Of a DNA stretch of 27,831 bases, positions 22,701-27,831 are shown one piece after another; positions within the stretch are counted from its first letter, which is position 1, and each line of letters begins with the position of its first letter. The translations under genes and the position numbers were made by a program. Below the pieces are notes generated by a model. It was not told the origin of the DNA. It made no database searches and worked only from the letters and a program-made list of their open reading frames with translations. This DNA is from Carex sylvatica (lineage: Eukaryota; Streptophyta; Magnoliopsida; Poales; Cyperaceae). The DNA is taken from NCBI GenBank assembly GCA_964058845.1, contig CAXKVR010000338.1, positions 1 through 27,831 of the forward strand, in the 5' to 3' direction.

Positions 22701-25216
22701 ATTAACCTTCCCTTCCCCTCCACTCCCATCTTCTTCATCCCTTCTGGAGCCTGCCCTAAGAGAAAGACAGGTGCTGTCTGTGGACCAAAAAATCACAAGT
22801 GTCGTACGTAACTCATGATATACAGTGCGTGTCTTTAATACAGAAGGGAAAAAGGAAAAGAATCATGTCTGTTAGTTTTTCATGTACCAAGCCATTTCAA
22901 TACTGATAGAAGCACTTAGAATAAGTATCATCCATTTGGAGGTTGCTAATCAAGAACAATAAGATCAGGTCATTTCTCACCAGTACCAATGTACCATGGC
23001 ACTGGTGCATCCCAGTGCCACTGGCCAATTGCAGAGGGTACGAGCTGCCCATCCAACATAAATTTTCTGACTGCTAGAATAAACAACCTTCTTTTCGGAT
23101 TGTTCTAGCATAATAGCTGAACTTGCTTCTTTAACTTATGGCTTTTGTGTATGTATATTGGGGGGGTGGGGAGGTATTCTGGAATTCAAAACAGATTATA
23201 TACGTAAAATAAGTCATCAGTAAGTACCTTGCCAATGGGCCCCTCTCCAATAAAGGACAACCTTTCAAAATTCTTTGTGGCTTCTTTAAGCTCCTCAACA
23301 GAGAAAACCCTGTATGTTGGTAATATCTGGGTTCCTAGCTTCACAGATTGAGAAATATACCCTAAAAATAGGAGAAAAGTTGCAAATATCACACTTAACC
23401 AATAACAGAAATTTAAACCTTAACAACAGCACTTACAGGAACAAGCTAGAAAAAATAAAATATATATATATAATAAAGAAAAACAGATTTAAGTTGGCAT
23501 CAACAGGTTGCATGAGTATGAATGAAATATTGTCTGGTACAAACACTTACCAGCATGCATCAATTTATCAATATCCAGTACTGCTATCTTTTTGTAAAAA
23601 AATTCTAAGTGTAACATAAAAAAAAATTGCACATGCAGGATTTTACTCTGGGACAAAATGATATAATTTAAGGTTTATCATGCTACTTAAATTGCAAACA
23701 GGGGCAACTTTAACTCCATTGCAATATCTTGGCAGACAAATACCTAGTTTTCACGCCTTATCTTTTAGTGAAAAGCATATTCTTAAGTATCGAATGAGCA
23801 ATTACTTCAATAAAAATTGTCATGAACAAGCAAATACAAGCATATAATACGTTACTTAAAACAACACTTACTTGCATTTGCAAGGAGCTCAGAAGAAAAG
23901 CCAGTTGCTGAGTTATCAGATACTGGCTTTTGCAAGAACTTTTGCTCTGATAATGCCCTCTGACAACTCCTCCGACAAATTACGAAGAAAACAACTGAAA
24001 AAAACAAAATCACAAAACATATCCCTCCAATAACCGCAGCCATCATGATCTTCCTAGAATTCACTTTCCCATTCCCCTCGTCGCAATACTTTGGATCATG
24101 CTGATCCTGTGAATCCCTGCTGAAACAATTTTCCCCAAGTTTAACAGTTCTCTTGTCTGAATTCGAATTTGAACTCAAACAAGCAGGAACATCTCCAAAC
24201 AGCCGGTTCATTGACAAATCAACAAAACCTAACTGTGCACCACATGCTAGGTCATCAGAGAGGGACCCGCTAAGCATATTAGACCCCAAATTTAGGTAAC
24301 TAATGTTCGGTAGAGAAAATAATCCTTCTGGCAAAGCCCCTGTTAAGAAATTAAATGATAAATCAAGGTGCTGGAGCCTATTTAAAGAGGCATATTGTTG
24401 CGGAATTTCACCGGTAAAGGAGTTCTTGCTTAGCAATAAGGTCACCAACCCATTAGGCATACCGGGTAGACCTGAATCCAATTCATTAACTCTCAAATCT
24501 AACATCTCAAGTTTTTTTAAGCTGCTTAAATCCGGTATTTCACCTGAAAGATTGTTACTTGAGAGGGACAGCTCTGTTAAGGTGGCAACTTTTGAAATTG
24601 AATCGGGTATTGTACCATTAAAACAGTTGCTTTGTAATTGCAGCACAGTCAGGTTTGAGAAGGAGTCTAGCCAATCAGGGATGGACCCATTAAAGTAGTT
24701 GTTATCTAGAGTTAGCGTTCGTAGCCCAGTGGTTCTTGATATCTTGGGAGGTAACGAACCATAAAGGAAATTGGAGCTCAAATCTAGCACCTCGAGTGCA
24801 AGCAACCGGTGGATTTTGTCAGGCAGAGCGCCCCAGAGGCCCAGAGAAACAAGGATTAGAACTCTCAAGGTTGTCAGCCTGGTAAGAGTAGTAACAAAAG
24901 AATCCATGACAAAGGATTTAGAGAGGGTCTGATTGGGGATCCCATAGCCTGAAAACCTAACCGGTCGATCGAGCTTGTCCCCGATAATCTTGAGCTCAGT
25001 AACAGAACCTCCTTCGCATGTAACTGCTAAGGTAGAAGAGGCTTGCGTAAGGCAAATATCATAAGTTTTCTCCCATGAATCCAAAGGTTTGGGGTACTCC
25101 AGCTGTCTTCTTACCTGAAGTAGTAACTGTGTTTGTGAGGTCTGTACCTGGTGGGTACTCGGGAATAACAACAACCAGGTTGCGATCACCACTAGGAGGC
25201 TCAATTGAGAGGCCAT
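19745..25216 (-). CDS. Probable inactive LRR receptor-like kinase (LRR VI-2 type, At3g03770-like), 7 exons
   Basis: The coding exons, in gene order on the minus strand, are 25216-23872, 23361-23228, 22115-21875, 21284-21073, 20751-20708, 20543-20432 and 19978-19745. They give 2322 bases and 773 residues with GT-AG introns in frame. The start is the first ATG after an in-frame TGA at 25234-25232. A signal peptide (MASQLSLLVVIATWLLLF) is followed by leucine-rich repeats (about residues 110-350), a Cys-containing juxtamembrane stretch, a membrane helix (about 390-414) and a kinase-like domain from FSVEELKEATKNF (468). The glycine loop GEGPIG is present. The ATP-binding lysine is Arg508 (VAIR), the HRD site reads NNRLK with Arg612 replacing Asp, and no APE is seen; SDYG at 629-632 keeps the DFG Asp. 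The C-lobe word RPSVEEVLWNLQYAAQVQ is typical of this subfamily. The protein is inferred to be a plasma-membrane receptor or co-receptor that signals without phosphotransfer. Ligand unknown. Confidence 0.95.
20212..20253. repeat. 21-bp tandem duplication in intron 6 of the receptor gene
   Basis: CCACTAAGCTATCTCAGCTGA at 20212-20232 is followed directly by CCACTAAGCTATCTGATCTGA with two changes. Confidence 0.85.
20799..20849. repeat. Direct repeat of 20 bp in intron 4 of the receptor gene
   Basis: TATACTGAAAGGAAAATGCT occurs at 20799-20818 and again at 20830-20849, a 31-base period. Confidence 0.85.
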
Positions 25217-25508
25217 TAGAGTTTCCAAAACTCAATGTCAGCTCAAGTATCGTTGCTATCGTGAAAAGGTAAGCTCACATTCCTGTTTTGCGAGGGTGAA
25301 TTTCAGCTGAAATTTTAAGAAAATGATGAGAAAAGAGGGCAATGCAGCTAATATAGACGAAAATTTGGTACCTAAGTTAAAGATGTCAACCTGCATGCCA
25401 AGTTGGGAAAACACAAACAAAGCAATAGGAAGGAAGAATTCGGAAAGTACCGAGTTTAACTTTTCTACTGTGAGATAGTCATGAAATTGCGAGAACCGGG
25501 TAATTGTA

Positions 25509-25516
25509 TGACGTCA
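25509..25516 (-). promoter_or_regulatory. TGACGTCA palindrome upstream of the LRR receptor-like gene
   Basis: A perfect TGACGTCA, the core site for TGA-class and other plant bZIP factors, lies about 290 bases before the ATG. A CT-rich stretch and TTTATATTTT follow further upstream on the minus strand (about 25655-25621). The transcription start is unknown, so the site may be in the promoter or the 5' leader. Confidence 0.35.
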
Positions 25517-25752
25517 AGAAGATAAAGGAAGAGATAGGTAGTGCAAAAATAACAGATAAAGATTGAGGAGGAGGGAGGAGAGATTACAATTTTGACAGCC
25601 TCTACCAAATTTTCGGAAAGAAAAATATAAAGAGAGAGTGAGAGAAGATAGATCATTTAAACTGAGCACATTGCGACATACCACCTAAGAGCGGCATCCA
25701 TCTCTCGCCATTAATGGAGAATGTCAGAGTTATGAGAGCAAGGGTCTCTGCG

Positions 25753-25964
25753 CACTTCGGAGTAGGTCCGATGCCCATTGGACCTACTTTGGTTCGATGG
25801 GTGATCTGGCCATCCAATTGCATCAATAATCGTGCGCTCCATATTAAAATCCGTATGAGTTTTTATCAATTTCTGTGGGCACAGATCCTAATTCTAATCG
25901 TACGGTGATAGAGTTAATTGAACCTAAAAGTAGGTCCAATGCCCATCGGACCTACTTCTATCTG
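25753..25964. mobile_element. Mutator-like MITE with palindromic tips, family 1 copy a
   Basis: This 212-bp element is flanked by GTCTCTGCG (25744-25752) and CTCTCTGCG (25965-25973), a 9-bp duplication with one change. Each end carries a 26-bp near-palindrome of the form GTAGGTCC...GGACCTAC, at 25762-25787 and 25930-25955. The two tips are also inverted repeats of each other. It is non-coding and lies about 540 bp upstream of the receptor start codon. Confidence 0.88.
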
Positions 25965-25979
25965 CTCTCTGCGACTGAC

Positions 25980-26197
25980 GAATTCGTATCCTCTGCATTA
26001 ACTCAAAAGGGAATCTTTTGAGTTAATGAATTTTGACCATCCGATCCATTTTAAGATTCGTGTGGATTAGATCCGCACCAATATTAAAGGACCCCTGTAT
26101 TATAGGCAAGAGCCGGATTTGCTCCGTTTAAATCAAACGGTTGAGATTCATTAACTCAAAAGATTCCTTTTTGAGTTAGTGCAGAGGACACGCATTC
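25980..26197. mobile_element. Mutator-like MITE with palindromic tips, family 2
   Basis: This 218-bp element starts GAATTCGTATCCTCTGCA; the complement of its end starts GAATGCGTGTCCTCTGCA. Inverted repeats run about 50 bases. GCGACTGAC flanks it exactly at 25971-25979 and 26198-26206. Each tip holds its own hairpin: ATTAACTCAAAAG (25997-26009) with CTTTTGAGTTAAT (26015-26027), and the equivalent at 26150-26180. It is non-coding. Confidence 0.9.
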
Positions 26198-26206
26198 GCG
26201 ACTGAC

Positions 26207-27011
26207 TGGGTCACTGGCATAGTATAATGTCCGAGAGAGCAAAACAAAGAAACGGCCAAAACGGGATATTTGGGTAAATCATATATTATTTTCTTTTTTC
26301 GTTTTGATCCTTCCACTGTCGAAAATTAGGAGGGTTAAATTTTGTCCCTACGGTCCCTAAATAGTGGATACGGTACATAATAAAATGGTAACAAGCCAAC
26401 AATCAATCTCCTATCTATTAAATGTCATTATGTGAAATTGCGAATTTTATTTTGCATTTGAGGAAGAAGTTTGATTCCGATCATACTGTAATAATTTTAA
26501 TCATTACTATTTTAGAATGTACACAAAAAATTATCAAATTACTTATAATTTTGTTTTTTTATAAACAGGGCGGAACTAGAAAATTTTAATAGGGGTAGCT
26601 GAAAATTAAAATACACAATTATAGTGAGTGAAATTTAAACTCAAGATCTATTTTACCCACTAGGCTAAACAATTTTTTTTTTGAGATGAATTAGGCTAAA
26701 TATTTGTCATTCATTGAGGGTGACTATACTATATAGAAAATTAAAAAAAAATTAATTAAATCTCTATATGTATAATTAAAATTTTAAAATCATAAGAATA
26801 ACTTAGCTACCTTTCACTAGGCCTGATCAGTCCCTGCTTATAAAAAAAAATAAGCTTTCCTCTGGTAGATTTATTGGACGTAAAATTTATTTTTAGAAGT
26901 AATAGATCTGAAATGACAGGGTATATGAGAAAGATTTCAAAATTGAAGTAAAATTGTAAAAAATAAGAAGTAAAGGGTGAAAACTGAAAAGCAATTCTGA
27001 ATAACGACAGT
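26207..27011. other. Intergenic DNA between MITEs
   Basis: No gene is supported. GGGCGGAACTAGAAAATTTT at 26568 and the following GGGGTAGCTGAAAATT resemble a widespread plant transposon end, but no partner end was found. The remainder is AT-rich. Confidence 0.4.
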
Positions 27012-27020
27012 CGGAAGACG

Positions 27021-27231
27021 CACTTCGGAGTAGGTCTGATGCCCATTGGACCTACTTTGATTCGATGGGTGATCTGGCCATCCAATTGCATCAAAGATTC
27101 GTGCGCTCCTATTAAAATCCATATGAATTTTTATCAATTCCGTGCGCACAGATCTTAATGCTAATCGTACGGTGATAGAGCTAATTGAACCTAAAAGTAG
27201 GTCCAATGCCCATCGGACCTACTCCTATCTC
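27021..27231. mobile_element. Mutator-like MITE with palindromic tips, family 1 copy b
   Basis: This 211-bp element is in the same orientation as, and by eye roughly 95 percent identical to, the one at 25753-25964. CGGAAGACG flanks it exactly at 27012-27020 and 27232-27240. The palindromic tips lie at 27030-27055 and 27197-27222. The different flanks of the two copies fix the element boundaries. Confidence 0.92.
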
Positions 27232-27269
27232 CGGAAGACGATGGTTGCTGGTGCTTGGCATCATTTCAC

Positions 27270-27420
27270 CTAAAGTAACTCTAATTTTAAGTTTAGATCT
27301 GGTCCGTTAGAACTGTGTTGGCACGAATATTAAAGGGCTCGTGCATTCCACCTTGCACCGAATTGGTCCCGATTCTGATTGTACAGTTCGGATCTAAACT
27401 CAAAATTTGTGCTACTTCAG
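27270..27420. mobile_element. Small inverted-repeat element
   Basis: The left end CTAAAGTAACTCTAATTTTA pairs imperfectly with the complement of the right end, CTGAAGTAGCACAAATTTTG; both continue AGTTTAGATC(T/C)G. The core AATATTAAAGG with CAC before it is shared with the element at 25980-26197, which suggests kinship. No target-site duplication was found. Confidence 0.7.
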
Positions 27421-27831
27421 TGGATTCGGACTTGAATACTTGGAGCGGTTTGCGGCGTTTGCCTCTTTTAAATTGTGACCACAGAGAATGACCGTTATAC
27501 CCCTTATTCGATCTGCTGTTTTCGTAAACTTGGCAGCCAGAATAGTGCTCATTTAATTTTAACTTAAGATTACAGTGTCAGGACATAAAAATGTGCACGA
27601 GAAATCATAAATAGTAGGAGCTGGATTTGAAATTTCGGCCGCCAAGTTAGATGAAAGACAACCAGAGCCCAGAAGGACCAAGCCTCCGTATTCCGACAAC
27701 CAACTTGTACTACCATTTACTTTTCCTTTGGCAAAGGCTAAAGATCTTTTTTGTAATGAAAGACAAGGAAAGATTGTTAATTAGCAGAAAAAAAAAATTG
27801 TTTACGGAAATTCATTAAAACCAGAGAGCTT
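27421..27831. other. Right-edge sequence, nothing recognised
   Basis: No supported exon or repeat. It is less AT-biased than most of the intergenic DNA and could be the flank of a gene beyond the window, which cannot be tested here. Confidence 0.3.

Noticed and set aside
22500..22760. Purine-rich stretch followed by a pyrimidine-rich stretch in intron 2 of the receptor gene
   Set aside because: The two halves do not pair well enough to call an inverted-repeat element, and no duplication was found.
24303..24698. 131-codon plus-strand open frame
   Set aside because: It is antisense to the leucine-rich repeats of the receptor gene; the repeat periodicity keeps the opposite frame open.
25217..25228. 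Extending the receptor reading frame to a start at 25228
   Set aside because: The codon at 25228-25226 is TTG, and an in-frame TGA lies two codons upstream. The first ATG, at 25216, begins a good signal peptide.
1..27831. tRNA, rRNA, CRISPR or viral genes
   Set aside because: No cloverleaf with proper arms, no rRNA words, no spaced direct repeats of CRISPR type and no viral protein frame were seen on either strand.

Overview
The window looks like nuclear DNA of a flowering plant, probably a eudicot. The evidence is AT-rich intergenic DNA, GT-AG introns of about 90 to 1100 bp, three plant-type protein genes and many small non-autonomous transposons. There are no operons, ribosome binding sites or bacterial features. 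I cannot name the species.

Layout. (1) 98-908, + strand: the last coding exon of a heptahelical PAQR-type membrane protein (HHP family). Its 5' exon(s) lie left of the window. (2) 909-6248: gene-free DNA with two fold-back elements (3921-4300 and 4443-4797) and a degenerate tandem repeat. (3) 6249-11924, - strand: a complete 8-exon gene for a 938-residue protein with an N-terminal NT-C2 (EEIG1/EHBP1-type) domain and a conserved C-terminal region with a DIL-like stretch. A promoter candidate lies just beyond it. (4) 12151-19744: about 7.5 kb without a convincing gene, carrying four small inverted-repeat elements and one LTR-like segment with a TATA box, a polyadenylation signal and a 21-bp-phased array of GCGGCCGCA-type motifs. 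(5) 19745-25216, - strand: a complete 7-exon gene for a 773-residue LRR receptor-like protein with a pseudokinase domain (LRR VI-2 type, like Arabidopsis At3g03770). (6) 25744-27420: upstream DNA of this receptor gene with four small inverted-repeat elements. Three have readable 9-bp target-site duplications, and two of those sit side by side with overlapping duplications.

Every exon junction of the two complete genes was read by hand. Each uses GT-AG borders and keeps frame (2817 and 2322 coding bases). The three genes belong to unrelated families and nothing suggests they work together. The most striking content is structural: several element families with 9-bp duplications (Mutator-like hallmark), two of which have tips that are themselves palindromes, and the helically phased GC-rich repeat in the LTR-like segment. 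I found no RNA genes, CRISPR array or clearly new multi-gene system.
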